DNA of 64,000 bases from Bubalus kerabau (lineage: Eukaryota > Chordata > Mammalia > Artiodactyla > Bovidae), in the NCBI RefSeq assembly GCF_029407905.1, contig NC_073632.1, positions 57,398,964-57,462,963 of the forward strand, written 5' to 3'. The translations under genes were made by a program, and so were the position numbers. Below are positions 12,222 to 27,945 of this stretch, piece after piece. Numbering within the stretch: the first letter of the stretch is position 1; every line of letters begins with the position of its first letter. The notes beneath the pieces are model-generated. The model was given only the letters and a program-made list of their open reading frames with translations, did not search any database and was not told the DNA's origin.

Positions 12222-13719
12222 TGACTTTGACCAGATGGAATTTCAAAGGTAGAAGGGGTAAGGGATTTGCCAGTGAATGACTACACTACACTACCGGCAG
12301 CGAAATACACGCATATGTACCTACACACTCACTGCAAAGGGAAGTTTAGCATGCTGGAATAACTACGGACCTTGCTGGATTTAGAATTTCTCTTGCCTTT
12401 CTGTGGCTCTTTCTACTTCCCCATTAATACTTTCTCTTCTGTCCATCAGATGTGTTTGATTGGGAAGCAGCCCAACGGTGCTTTTGTCAACACTTAGATA
12501 ACTGGGCTCTGTCGAAAGTACTAATAACCCAAACATGTATTTCTTTTTTAATTCCTCTTGTTAGATTTATATCTAGTAGAGAGCAGGAACACCTCTAAAT
12601 TCTTCTATTTTTGCTATGTCTAGACAGACCCATGTACATGGAGATAATAATTTCTCAATATGTCAGTAATTCAGCAGATGAGGAGCAGGCAAGTTCATGA
12701 ACAAATATGTTCTGAATTTACCCAGTCTCTCAACTACTTATTGAAAATTTATTCTGAGTTGTTGAGATGGTCACAGATTCTGAGACTAACTCTGATTTGC
12801 AACTCTGGGCTTGATATTTTTTCTGAGATATAAGATTGAATTAAGATTACTTGCCTGCTTAGAAAATATCTTTTAGGTGGCAGGTTGGCAAATGAATCCC
12901 TGGGAAAATTGTCTTATAAGGCCTAGAAGTTAGAATAGCTGAACTGTTGACATGATTTAAAATGTGTATTTAGATTATCAAGATTCACTGTGTGAAGACA
13001 AAGTAACCTTCATAGAATACTGTCGTGTATAAAACCATTTATATTCAGTAGGTGAAGGACTCCTCTCTCTTCTGTTTCCCCATCTTTTCCTTTACTCACA
13101 TTCAAATAACATATAAACAGATTTTTTAAATATTTTAGATATGTCTTTGCTGGGGAAGGACGATTCGGAAGTGTAAAGGAGAGAATACTAAACAAACAAA
13201 TTCAAGAGAAGGAACCCTGTTTATTTACAAACCAGAACGTCTTATTTGACCCAGAGAGATTTATGTTATTGTTGATTTTGGATGTTTGGAATTTGTTGTT
13301 TCTTTTAGGGAAAAGAGGGAAGGAAAGAATCACTATTGGGCTTTGAGTTTCACTTTGCTTCATTTTGACTACAAGTTATTATCTGAATCAAAATCTTGCA
13401 AAGCATGCCCCCAAATTAGTCAGGAGCACTAAAGGACAACTTTTATAGTTGAGTTTTAGCCCAAAGCTATAAGTAGTATTATGGTCATTTTGTCTTAAAG
13501 CAGTTCCTTGAACTATCTCATTTGACCTTGGGAGAGGAATCAAAACCTAACATACCTGAAAAGTTTTTTTTTTTAAAGAAAAGAGAAAAAAGAAGGAGGG
13601 GCAACTTATGTAATAAAAAAAACACACTTCCCATTCAACCTGTGCTGAGAATTGCCGGTGGGAAAATTTCTATTATGCTACATTGCCTTCTGTTTAAAAA
13701 AGAGATATCGTTGTCTTTA

Positions 13720-14260
13720 TACTGTCAGCGCCTACTTTATAAAAATAAAGCTATTGCGAACTCCGCTGGCCGCTCTGTTCCTAACAGGATTATTAGCAGT
13801 GATTTGTCAGCCCCTGCGGTCTCAGTGGGCTCCCTTTCTGCGTGATTTCTAGCGGGTCTCGTCAATTATCGGTGCCGATGTCGCTCGCTGTTTGATCAGA
13901 AGCAGCATATGGTGCTGCTTGTGAGGCTGCGAGTAATCGCGGAGGAAAAGAATAGCGGGTCGGCTTCCCGGACGGGCACAGAGAGGGACAGTGAGCCCGG
14001 GGAGTCGCTGGGCCAGGGGCTCCTCTGTGTCGTGCAGACCCCGGGCAGGCGCGGCCGGAGGGAATCGGGCTGGGTTTTGTTGTTTTGTTTTTAAGAGAGC
14101 AAGCTTTCTTGTTTAATTTAATGCTAACTCCACAAATTATAAATTGCGTGATAAATAGAAGGAACAAAAAGTAAACCCTCTTAGTCAACTTCTCATTAAT
14201 TTTAAAAAGAGCGCGGGTGAAGACTCCCGGTGGAGTCCCCTTGTTGGCCAAGCCTGTCCC
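13720..14260. promoter_or_regulatory. Candidate regulatory block in intron 1
   Basis: This is a repeat-free stretch without coding content. It combines AT-rich motifs (AAATTATAAATT, CATTAATTTTAA) with CpG-rich parts. At 13901-13919 the sequence AGCAGCATATGGTGCTGCT forms 7-bp inverted arms around a CATATG E-box. The texture is that of conserved developmental enhancers, but conservation cannot be seen from one genome. Confidence 0.3.
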
Positions 14261-16639
14261 CTGTGGCTACTTTAAAGGCGATGTACTTTCTGCAGCCCCA
14301 CTCACCTTCCTTCAGAGCTCTGGCCAGGGGCCACTCCTTCCTCTCCCTTCTTTGGATGCGTGCGAGTTTATGGGGAGGAGGGGATGGACGATGTGTGAAC
14401 TCTGGGCACATCATTTATTTCCCCAGCTACTGTTGAGCTCATAACTCACCGGAAGCCTCCACCGGGTGAGTTAGGGTCATCCGGACAGCTGGTTCCTAGG
14501 GACGAGGTTTTAATTTTGAGTCTAGATTAGCTTCAAAAGTCCAAAACCCAGATTCAGCCCTTTAAAATATTAAAGGACAACAGCAACAAACAATAAAACC
14601 AACAGTTTTCAGGAGCAAAATAATCACAAGGCCGCAGAACCAAGCACAACCTGCAGAGGGTGCCAAATTTGGGTTCAGCTGTTGCCTGAAGGCAGAAAGG
14701 TGGGCAAGATGAGGTCCATGGCAGTGGGGGAAACTGAGCACTTTTTATGGAGGTAATATATTTTAGTGTGGAGAGATGCAAAGAATTTGTTTGAAAATGT
14801 ACATTTTTACATCTGTCTTGACACCATCCTAGCACATAGTAGGTCTTCAACAAATTTTTAAAGGTGACTATAAAAATGAAGGTAACTATTTCATCACAAT
14901 AAGCCTGCTATCACATGTAATGTATGGATTTTGCAAAGTATATAATCTAAAATAATTCTAAATCTGGTGGCATCAGCTATTAGGCATAAAAATGACTATA
15001 AAATTTTACTGTTTTTGCTCATATTACATTTTATTTATAATACCCTGTAATGCCAAAAGACTTAAACAGAAATCCTTCCATACTTACACATGAAAAAAAT
15101 GAAAGATACTTAAAATATAGCTACCCTCCCCCTATTTGTTGAATACAATTCCTAACCACCTTGCCCCCAGGAGTCTAGTAAATTCCTGGTCTGGGAGCAA
15201 ATTTCAGCTTTTATTTATCTCAATAGATAAAATTGAGCTGTTGAGGGAAAAAATCGAGGGAGAAGGAACAGAAGAACGGGAAATGGGCCCCTGGAATAAT
15301 TAAGAATAAAGTATTAAATTGGAAATTTCATAGTAAAAATAAAAACAAAAACTCTGGGACAATTAGTGGGAAATCAGTGGAATTGCATATCCCAAGTGGT
15401 AACATAGTCTATTTTAAAACAGCCTTGCAAAGGAAAAGTTGGCATATCTGGATATATATGTCTTTGGTGTTCTCAAAGCCAAAGAGGCAAGATAAAAGAA
15501 AAAGAGAGAGAGATGTTATGACTTGATTTGTATACAAAAAAGAACAAGTTCAACTAAAATATGTATTTGTTATCCAGTTATAATACAGTTTTTACTGGGG
15601 GCATAGTGGCTTGCATAGTGTGGCCTTTGAAAAGATCAAATGTTTTCAAATCTATGGCCATTCAGTATCTTGGTAACATTACTGCCATTTCTTTGTCAAC
15701 ATGTCTTGGCAAAATAAAAGTAATGACAGAATTGAAATCAGTAACTGTGTAGAAGTCTCTACAAAGTCTGGAAAGAAAAGGATGATTAAACAAACCTCCA
15801 CAGACACTTGCTCTAATATTCACCTCAAGACTGAAATCCTTAATCACCTTATGTTTTTTTGAGGCTGAGAACTGAAAGAGGAAAAGAGGCCCCATTTCCC
15901 ACGTGGATGGGTGATTTAAGGCTGTTTTTCTTGCTGCTTGGGGAAATGATTGAGCATTAGGTTTCCATGTTTATTTTCTTACAGAAGTTTTTCTCATTTA
16001 AACGCCTTTAAGCACAGTTTATGCTCCACGCTGGGTTTCTCTGTTTAATTCCAGTTTTGATGTTGACTTAAAATGTAGAGTGCAAAACTAAACTCTGGGC
16101 ATTTGCAAGGCAGATTTATGTGCTAGAAATTGTAGACCAGATCAATGGAAGAAGTACTTTTTTTTTTTTTTTTGAAAAGGGAGTAATCATTAATGAAAAC
16201 AATAGCAACAACAGCAAAACTATAAAAACAGGGTATGATAACTATGGCAGAATACTTTTAAGCAGGGTACACTCCTCTGAAACTAAAATCAGGTTAAATT
16301 TCCAGGGGACAAACCTGATTTCTAGGGGGAGTTATTTTTCAATCTGGGGGAATCTTGGCAGATTCCAGGTTTTGCAGATACAAATGTGGACACAGAATTC
16401 AAATCTATGAATTCTTGCCTCATTTCTTTGTCGGATCAGGTGTTTCTCAAGAGAATAAGGTTTAGTCCCAGCTAAAACCTTATGATAATAGCTGTGCATT
16501 CATTGTCAGTCTGTGGTCCACGGAATTTTAAATTTTGCATGGGGACGGGGAATCCTCAATTATTTTGCAACGGGCCTCCTAGTTAGAAAACACTGAAACA
16601 TTGAGCATTGATTACCAAAGCTTTTCCTCTGGTAGCGCC

Positions 16640-17660
16640 ATTGGGCAGACGGCTCCGGAGCGGTTATCACTCGACCTCCGTGGCTCTGACCAGTCCAGGG
16701 ACAGCGACCTTGTCGAAGCCCCCGCCGCCGGGGAGGCTTGTAGGCCAAGGCCCGCGGGCCAGATCCCCACCGTGCGGCCCATTCTCTCCCCGCGACGGCG
16801 GCCAGTGACCCGCTCGCCTTGGCCCCGGTAGCCGAGAGTGCTCCAGCTCGAGGCCTCCGCGCGGTGTCTCCTAACGCTCCGCGCGGGCCCCTGTTTCTGC
16901 CTTCCTGGGGCGTGAGGGCGTCTCCGCCCGCCGAGCCTGGTGCTGCGCGGGCCACTGCCCCCAGGCCGGGCCCTCCTCTAAAACTCCTCTAAAGCCAAGA
17001 TGCTGCCCGAGGCGGAAAGCTGTGCGTCCCGCCCGCCAAGTGGAACCGAAGCGGGACAGGCCCGCGCCGCGGGGCAGACCAGCGGCCTCGCCCGCGCCGG
17101 TCTTCGGACGCCCAGCCCGGCCAGCCTCGAAGGTCCGGAATCTTGGGGAGACACTGCGTGAGGCTCTCAGCCGTCGCACACTATTGTCAACGCTTCGTGC
17201 GTGTCCGTCCCACGGGTTAGTCGGGACCTGGCCGGACCCGGCCTGTCCTCGTTTCTGCAGTTCGTGTTCTCTCAGGCTCGGCCCCGCCCGGGAAGCCCTA
17301 GCTCAGGGGCCGAAGCACCAACCAGCGCCCAGAGAGTATCCGCGCTGCGACCGTCGGTCTCCACCCCAGGTTCACGCTGACAGAAGTGGATACCCTGGGC
17401 GCGGCTGGGGGTCTCGGAGGCAGGCAGGGAAGCATCGGGCACACGCGCACTCCGGGGCCCGGGACCCTGCACGGGGCAAACCCCAGCCCCGCGCGGCCAC
17501 CAACGTCGTCGGAAGGTGGGCCACACCCGCCAGATGGCCCAGAGGCCAGGCGTCCTAGGTTAGGGTACTGAGTGCGTTTCGGTGCGCGAAGCAGCCTCCT
17601 GCCCAGCGACCGCTCCAGACCGCTCGGTCTGGGCCAAACGCTCCTGATCTCCGTCCCTTT
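16640..17660. other. CpG island inside SIM1 intron 1
   Basis: About 1 kb is rich in CpG and GC with no repeat and no recognisable protein. Long open frames exist on both strands only because stop codons are rare in such DNA. Intragenic CpG islands are common at Polycomb-controlled developmental genes; a second promoter is possible but I see no TATA or initiator that would decide it. Confidence 0.65.
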
Positions 17661-18049
17661 CTGCCGCGAAGAGCCCAGCCGCTGAGGCTCCTGGAGCCGG
17701 AACACGAATACCACTTGCTCTGAGGCTGAAAGGGTTGCACAGTGAAAACGCGGAGGCCCTGTGGACAAACCAGGTGGCTGAGACAAGTCCCCCGGGACCA
17801 GAAGTTAGACGCGGGGTCTCGGAGGGCTTTTCCCGTCTCAGTCACCAAGTTGTGGTCAGGTCATGGGACAGCTCCCTGTCATCCAAGAATTGAAGGTTTC
17901 CGGGAAGGACAATAAGGAGAACACCTTTCTATTGAGATACTGTGTTTATTTATTAAAGTGGGGGTGGGGGCGGCGGCGAAACAGTAGAACAAGCTCTTCT
18001 CCTCCTCCTCTTCCTGACTGGGTGAAGGAGGAGATACCTGGTCTGTAAT

Positions 18050-18430
18050 CTATATTTTGTCAAGGGTATGAAACTCATTCCGAAGGAAAAGCTCGATCAA
18101 TTTATTTTTGCTGCTAGCAATAACACAGCTGGATGATGCTTTGGGCTCACGCTAGACGGGGGCTCATCATTCATTCGCCAAGAACGGGCCTAAATTGTGC
18201 CTGTGGGATTAGGTCAATTTTAGTGGATCTACTTCGCCTCATTTGGTTACTAATTGGTTTCTTGTTTTATAAATCGAAATCTCATTTTCAGGAAATTACA
18301 AAACCCGTGCAGTCAGTCCATTGAGGTAATCCTTGGGTCAGGGGGTATTTAAATGGAAATGGCTCAACGGCGCACTGAGGGTAAAGCAACAGTGAAACTT
18401 CGCCCGGGGTTTCACGTGAAATGTGAGCTA
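18050..18430. promoter_or_regulatory. Candidate regulatory block with a palindromic E-box
   Basis: This repeat-free stretch between two CpG-rich blocks of intron 1 carries homeodomain-type cores (TACTAATTGG near 18249) and a perfect 12-bp palindrome TTTCACGTGAAA at 18410-18421, centred on CACGTG. That core can bind USF, MYC/MAX and TFE factors and some bHLH-PAS pairs. Enhancer function is inference. Confidence 0.3.
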
Positions 18431-18859
18431 GTCCTTTAGATCCATAATAGATGCATACCTTCTAATACTACTTAGGTAAATATGATAAACCAGACTTTAA
18501 GGGGAGAGGGGGCGGGGAGAAGAAAATTTTATCTGCTAAGGTTAATGTGGCATATCTTGGAAGTCTTCCAAAATAGATTATGTTTTCCTTTGTCTTCGGC
18601 CACTTTAGCTGGGGAAAATCCTTTTGTCTAAAACCCGATTTAGTTATCGCCTCCCTCGCAGAGCGCCTTCTCTCCTTTGCAAAATCCCGTTCCCTCGGCC
18701 TCACCGAATTACAAGAGAATCTTTAGATCTTGTTCCCACTGTAATCCTGCCGCAAAGGGAGCTGGTTTCCTCCTCATTTTAAACAGACAATCAAAGGATT
18801 TGTGAATTTTCTGCGGTAGGTCAAGTGCAGAAACGAAATCTCAGCTTACCCCCTCTCCA

Positions 18860-19970
18860 ACAGAAACTGGGGGTGGGAGCGCGTCAGTGCGGGAGGAAGG
18901 TAACGGGGTCCAGGGAGAGGGGTCTCTGCTCCCACCCTACCCCCGGCTTTTTGAGAGATGAAACCCATGCCCCGGCCTTGGAAGGTGTCCTGGGCCGGCT
19001 GAAAGGAGAGCTCAGAGCCCTGATCTTAGGTCAGAAAAGCCCGACAGGTAGAGGAAGGCAGCCAGTTCTTTATAAAACATTAACCCAGACACAACCATGT
19101 GCGGGAGGTTTCAACCGGGAACAGAAGAGAAGGCAATGCTCCGTGAAAGCAAAAGGTTCCTTAAAAGGTGAGGGGGTGGGGGGTACAGGAGACGGCGCGG
19201 GAGGCTCCTGTCACCCTGTGCCCGGCCCGGCTGTTTATTAACCTGCAGGGAAGTCTTACTTTTCCCTCGTAGGCGCATAATAATGAGGCAGCCCCCAGAG
19301 ACCACAACCAGTCGAGGCTGGCGCCGGGAGTTCGGAACCGGTACTCAACTCTGAGCTCAGCTCGTGGGGAGGGGGTTTCAGATGATTCTGGTCCGGAGGC
19401 GGCTCCCGGGTGTCCCCAGCCGCTTTGGAGAACCTTTGTAATTTTAGAATAGGCGTTTGTTGGCTCCGCGAGCAAGTTTCACACCCTTTGGGGAGCTGCG
19501 GAAGGCACAATCCCAGACGCAAGGCGGCTGCGGCCAGCTCCCTGCCCGTCGAGCGCCCGGCCCCTCGCCCCAGGAAGCTCGGGGCTTTCAGGCCTCGGTT
19601 GGGCCCCAACGTCAAAGGGCCAGCGCCACCCGAGTACCGGGCTCTCCCGGCAGGATCCTTTCCCCACTCCCCCGTGCGACCTCCTCGACTACACCCTCCC
19701 GCCACTTCTTCTGGGTGGGTATGTGTGATCGGGGGTGAAACCAAGAAATAGAGCTTGACTCAGACGGCAGGAGCTAAGGGAAAGTAACAAGGCGAAGGAT
19801 TGTGTGTGTGCCGGCTGCTGTGGCAGGGCCCTCCGGAACGGTCCAGGAGGACCGCAGGGATCAGGGCAGTGGAGTCACTCTGGGGAGGGAGGAAGAATCA
19901 GGAGGAGTTGCCCAACGCGAGGAAGGGAGAGGAGTCTGGGCGAGGGCGGGGGTTGGTGGGGGCGGATCAG
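18860..19970. other. Second CpG-rich island in SIM1 intron 1
   Basis: GC-rich, repeat-free DNA with frequent CpG, strongest at about 19190-19700. Open frames of up to about 160 codons on both strands are without recognisable domains. It is part of the same CpG-rich domain as the promoter. Confidence 0.55.
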
Positions 19971-21400
19971 TGTTTGCAGAGCGGTGGGGAAATCGTTAGA
20001 TTTATTTAGATGTGCAAATACCCAGAAAAACCCGATTCGCGCTTAAGGGGCGCTCACGGTTACTCGTTACCAGGGTTTTGATCGCTTGCTTCGGAAGCAG
20101 TTTTAAGAGTTCCAACTCTGTGTTTTATTCTGAAAGATCCGCCCCTACCCCATTTACAATGCGAGTGTTTGTCATTGGGTACTTCATAGTGATTTGTCCC
20201 ATAAAGCAGTAATTCAGTAAATCATCCCCCTCCCCCAATTTTTATCACGTTTAACCTTGTTCAGTGGTGGAAGCATAAAAGAATTGGACTACCTAGTTAT
20301 GTTAATTTCAGCAGCAACATTGTTAGAAGATATTACCCATAAGTAGTTTAACCTCTGCAAGTTTCTTCTGTCTTATTTTTCATTTTCTTCCTGAAAACAG
20401 GTACTATAGCAGACTCCATATTAAATTTTGAAAAATGAGCCACGGGCATACAGGGAGGTTTATTTTTCAGACATCACCAGAGAACTGATTTGTGGCAAAG
20501 CCTGGAGAGAGAGCTTAAGGTGATAGCATCAAGGACAGGAAGGGGCAGTCTTTGTTAGTAGTTGATGCCGGGGAATTAGAGAAGGGAAATGATTCCCTAT
20601 GTCCAAAATGGGACGTAAATATTGTAAGATGGTGTTAGCACCTGAAAATAAGTGGCTTTCAGAAAAGCTCCTGGGTTTTTCTTGGGGCGGGGGTGGGGAC
20701 CTGAGGTTAGGACGCGTTAAGTAGGGGCTGCTAGGAGAGAGAGGAAAGGCAGAGGAAGGGTTGCGGAGGGTAGCTGGTGCTGGAAGCCATCCGCAACCAA
20801 ACGAATTTTTCCGAAGCGTTTTAAAGTCAGAGGCCAAGGGGAGGAAAAGGGCTGGAGAGCCCCGCAGCCAATCAGAAAGCCCACCAGGACAAGCTGGCCT
20901 TGGCCCTCAGTCTCAGGTCTTTCTGGGCAGGCCGCGGTATTCGCTGAATATGTGGACACACTCGCCCTCGTGATAAGGATGATGAAACTTGGGGTGAGAA
21001 GTAGTGTCCCTCGCCCTTCTAAGCACATTAGTGAACCTGCACAAAAGTTATCGCTCTGCTGTTGTTTTGGGGCTCTTCTGGGCACAGACTAACTTCAAAC
21101 GAGGCCACTCGGGATGCTGCCAGGGTGGGTGAGTGGGGCGCTCGGCCAGGACCCTGTCCAACCTGAGAAGGGCCGGTCGTGCAGAGGGAGAGGGAGTCTG
21201 ACGTCTGTTAAACTCCTTTGGAGTTGAGAGGGCGGAGCCGCAGTTGACTCAATGGGTTCCCGCGGTCCAGGTGGAGAGGGAGCCCGGACGGTGTCCGGTT
21301 GTGTGTGAAAGCTTGCCTGGGTGACAGACCCACTAAACTGCTTCTCAAACCTCCAGCCGGGTCGGAGTGCATCTTTTAAGGGTGTCTCTGTGTTTCACAG

Positions 21401-21483
21401 GGCTTGGCGAGGCGTGGGGCCACTCGAGTAGGACCAGCCCTCTGGACAACGTCGGCCGCGAACTGGGCTCGCACCTGCTCCAG
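21401..21483 (+). CDS. SIM1: SIM1 coding exon 2: linker between bHLH and PAS-A (residues 59-86)
   Basis: The 83-nt exon completes the glycine codon split by intron 1 (G plus GG) and continues LGEAWGHSSRTSPLDN to Q86. It joins the bHLH helix to the first PAS domain. Acceptor TGTTTCACAG and donor CAG|GTACTG are clear, and the exon restores phase 0. The exon sequence matches human SIM1 as I remember it. Confidence 0.97.
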
Positions 21484-22699
21484 GTACTGACGCGGCACGT
21501 GTGCGAGGGCCCGAGCCAGGCTTCCTGTTCCCCAGAAAATGGGAAACTGTCCCAAGGTGGCCGTCTCACACGCGGTCCCTACGACTCCTTAAAAAGTTAA
21601 AATGTTAGGCTCCAGACCTCGCTGGGTGTGGAAGTCTCCTGGCCAGGTGGAGAGGGAGGAGCAGGTGACAATGGGCGCGTTGGGTTTGGAGGGGAGCCCG
21701 TTAAGGCCACAATCAGGACTGCTGAACCGAGGGAGGGGGCGCCATCTGACACCACTCGGCAGAGGGAACTGCAGTCCTCGGGCCAAGCTGCCGAAACCCG
21801 GCTGCACAACGGTCCGAAATGAAGAATTTATCCCGGAAATAGCCGGGATCTGGTAGAAATGCCCGTCAGTGCTTTAAGCCCACACATTCCGGATGCAGCT
21901 GCGACCACAACTCGTTTCATCTGCACCCTGTAGCTCCCGGGGCTCCTTCCTCTCTCCAGGCGCCTTCATCCCAGCCCTGCCAGGCCGTGCAGGGACCCTC
22001 GCGGTAGCACACATACCTCCCCAGGTAATGAGTTTATCCATTGTGGAGACGCCCATTACCACGTTGTTTGCAGTGTACACCGTTTGAAATTGTCCACTGC
22101 CTGAGTAAGTCGCCTAGCAAATATTTAAAATAGTAAAACTCCCCGTGGAATTTTTAGGCTTGACACTTGTATCCCACCCTACACCCCCTTATTCTTGTTA
22201 TTCAAGTCCACCAAAGCTCCTCACGTGGGAACCTTAGCATAACACTGGGGATTCTCAGATAGTCCTCCTTCCCTGGCCAGGCATGCTCAGCATCTCATGG
22301 CAGGAGTGGCCTGGCCTTTCCAGTCTCATCACTATTCAGTCCCTCCTTCAATCCCAGAGGCCAAAAGAGATTTTAGTTTCATAGGGCAAAGAGAGGCCCT
22401 GTGTGAGCATTCCCTTCCAGGTCTGGCCTCCACACCCCTGAATTTAACTAAAAGGCACTATCTCTCCCCTTTCTCGGGGACACCTTCCATCGGTTGTCTC
22501 TCAGCAACTGACCCCCTCCGAAATTCCTCCATATTCCCAGCTAACTTTCCTCATCAATATAAACAAGAGAGCACAACCCAAACAGTCACCCCTTCTAGTC
22601 CTTGCCCAATCTTTTTCCTCATCTTCACCCCAAACTCCTCACAGGACTTAGTGATGCTCATCTCTTATCTTACCTGACCTCGTTCATTCCACAAACACA

Positions 22700-22925
22700 G
22701 GAGGTCCAGTTGTATGCCAGGCAGAAAGCCCTGCCCTCATGGAGCTGACATTCTAAGGAGAGCAGCCTTGCATATCCATTCAGGTGCATAGTATGAGAGT
22801 GGTGTGGGTGCCATGGACAAAAAGAAGGTAAAGAAGAGGGCTGTGTTTAGTGGTAAGACAGTTGCAGAGGACCTCACGGGGAAGGTGACATTTGGGCAAA
22901 GACTGGATGGAGGTGACATGGCTTA
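22700..22925 (-). mobile_element. L2 LINE 3' fragment, reverse orientation
   Basis: The sequence reads as the complement of an L2 3' end: a TGCCAGGCA-type start, then CCTGCCCTCATGGAGCTGACATTCTA cut by small changes, and later GAAGGTGACATTTGGGCAAAGACTGGATGGAGG. The match is by remembered family texture and the borders are approximate. Confidence 0.55.
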
Positions 22926-22959
22926 CTTGACATTCTGCCTCTCCCTTAGTCTCTAAAGT

Positions 22960-24035
22960 AGCACAGTTTCCTGGATTCTTCCCCCTCTCTGCTTGCTATT
23001 CTAGGTTTTCCCACCACTGTCTGACTGTAAATGCTGGCATTTCCCCAAGGTTCCAGCTTTGTTTCTCCTCTTACAGCTTCAAGGCTTCCTGGGCTATCTC
23101 AGCCAACACCACCACATCAACTCCTTTCCCCACATTTGCATGACTGCTTGTCTAGACATCCCCCTCCTGAGCAACAGACCTTTATTTTCTGCTGCCATCT
23201 GGACACATCCAAATGGAAATCTGCCTATACCTGAAATTTAGCATACCCAAGATAAGAATTCACTGTCTCCTTCTTCCAGACTTCCACTTATACTAAAACT
23301 CACCATGCCTCTGTAAATTTCAATGATCTTGAAGTCAGTCTCAGCTTCTCTTTCTACCACCACAAACTCCACAACAGCCAGAATCATCTTAGACTCTTTC
23401 CCTACTCTGTCTTCCTTGAACCACCAAGTTCAGGCTTGACCATCCCTGATTTCCTCATCTCCACTCTTTCCTCCTATAGGTCACTGTCCACATTCTGCCA
23501 GAAAAATGAAACAAAAAACACCACCAACACACACACACATTCAAGCCTGCTATTTATTTCCCTACTCTGTTGGAACCTGATACCTGCAAAGCATCTCTGA
23601 ATTCCTCAGACTGACATCCCAAACTCTCCAAAAATCCAGCACCAGAGTATTTCCTCAGTCTCATCTCTGGTACACCAAACTTACCATGCCTGAATACACC
23701 AGATACATCCTCTCCTCTCCCCCAATGCCTGCTTTCTATATATCATGCTTCTGTCTAGGATGACCTTCTTCCCTTTTCACATTGAGGCTTCCTCCTCAAG
23801 GTTCCGCTCAGACAGCTCTTCTAAATTCTGCTTCTCTGACCACTCTGATTCTCCCCAGGTCTCAGGGTACTCAGCCTCCAGGCCCTCACAGCACTGTGCA
23901 TTCAGCTGTATGGTCATTATATCGGCTTTAGGTCTGTTGTCCCTTATACATTTCTGGCTCCTTGAGAGCAGGATCTGACTTATCCCAATGCTCCACCACC
24001 TGGACTGAAGCCTCATTCACAGAGATAAAGAAATG
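22960..24035 (+). mobile_element. L2 LINE fragment, forward orientation
   Basis: This is a long, diverged L2 stretch. Typical pieces are CTTCTCTGACCACTCTGATT near 23829 and CTCCTTGAGAGCAGGATCTGACTT near 23958, which is the usual L2 3' end. A (AC)n run at about 23527-23540 lies inside. It faces the reverse L2 piece just upstream. No intact reading frame remains. Confidence 0.55.
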
Positions 24036-24410
24036 GTGAAAGTTTAAGACTTTTCTTCGTGGAGAGCCTGTCAGTTTGCTACATCAGTGTAAACACACAC
24101 ATATACTCTGTAGCACTACTGTGTGGACTTGCTCCCCCAAAAGACTCTCATCTCCTAAATCCCCCTCTCCTGGACTCTTTCCAGAGCCACTGGCCAACTG
24201 CCTTCTGTCTACAAACTATTCAGACTGCCAGCCCTTCCACATCTCCCAGTGCCTACTGTTCCCCAAGCCCCACTAGCATGCTTTCCATTATAGAATGTCC
24301 CACCATGAAACTCTCCAAGACTGACACAGGAAACCTCTGGTTTTCTTAGTACCCATCCCACCTCTTATCACAGGCTATGGTTTTCCCCCAGAATGTTTGT
24401 GTATGTGTAG

Positions 24411-26338
<1,928 letters not shown>

Positions 26339-26538
26339 GTCATTCACTGCAGCGGCTACCTGAAGATCCGCCAGTACAGCCTGGACATGTCCCCTTTCGA
26401 TGGCTGCTACCAGAACGTGGGCCTGGTGGCCGTGGGCCACTCGCTGCCTCCTAGCGCCGTCACGGAGATCAAACTGCACAGCAACATGTTCATGTTCCGC
26501 GCCAGCCTGGACATGAAGCTCATCTTCCTGGACTCCAG
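26339..26538 (+). CDS. SIM1: SIM1 coding exon 6: PAS-A/PAS-B linker and start of PAS-B (residues 182-247)
   Basis: The 200-nt exon encodes VIHCSGYLKIRQYSLDMSPF, then the GLVAVGHSLPPS segment, and FMFRASLDMKLIFLDS at the start of PAS-B; it ends two bases into codon 248. PAS-B is the second dimer-stabilising domain. L238, changed in a reported human variant, is the normal residue. Acceptor GTCCGCCTCAG, donor CCAG|GTGGGT. Confidence 0.98.
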
Positions 26539-27467
<929 letters not shown>

Positions 27468-27615
27468 TGCTGGTAAAGGGGCAGGTGACCACCAAATACT
27501 ACCGGTTCCTGGCGAAGCACGGCGGCTGGGTGTGGGTGCAGAGCTATGCGACCATCGTGCACAACAGTCGCTCGTCCAGGCCGCACTGCATCGTCAGCGT
27601 CAACTACGTCCTCAC
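27468..27615 (+). CDS. SIM1: SIM1 coding exon 8: end of PAS-B and PAC motif (residues 284-332)
   Basis: The 148-nt exon completes leucine 284 and encodes LVKGQVTTKYYRFLAKHGGW, then VWVQSYATIVHNSRSS and CIVSVNYVLT, ending two bases into codon 333. The GGWVWVQSYAT stretch is the PAC region that closes PAS-B. H323, altered in a reported human variant, is the normal residue. Acceptor CTCTCCATCAG, donor CTCAC|GTGAGT. The next exon lies 24 kb away. Confidence 0.98.
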
Positions 27616-27879
27616 GTGAGTGCACGTCTGGGACTCCGTGGCCCACTCCAGGCGACCCTGGTCTCGTCAGGCGAGGCTGGGGTCCACTGGGTAGGGTCGG
27701 TTTTGACCCCGAGCGCTGACTGCGCTGGGAGGTGACAGCTCTAGCACTTTCATCATCATGAAGAGCGGTCTTTATGTTCCAGAGAAAGGTTTAGGAGTTT
27801 TCCCCTTCACAGTCTATTTTTGATTTCTACTCGCTCTTTTTTAACCTTGTAAGCGCACTCTTAAATTTAATAGGGCAGG

Positions 27880-27945
27880 AAGAGAGAGGAAAGGAGGGAG
27901 GGGGAGAGAGAGAGAGAGAGGGCGGGAGAGAGAGGGAGAAGGGTC
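27880..27945. repeat. GA-rich simple repeat
   Basis: GAGAGAG-type purine tract, about 65 bp, at the start of intron 8. Confidence 0.85.

Noticed and set aside
17022..17558. A 178-codon open frame in the intron 1 CpG island
   Set aside because: GC-rich DNA has few stop codons; overlapping frames on the other strand are equally long, and the translation is only low-complexity Pro/Arg/Ala-rich.
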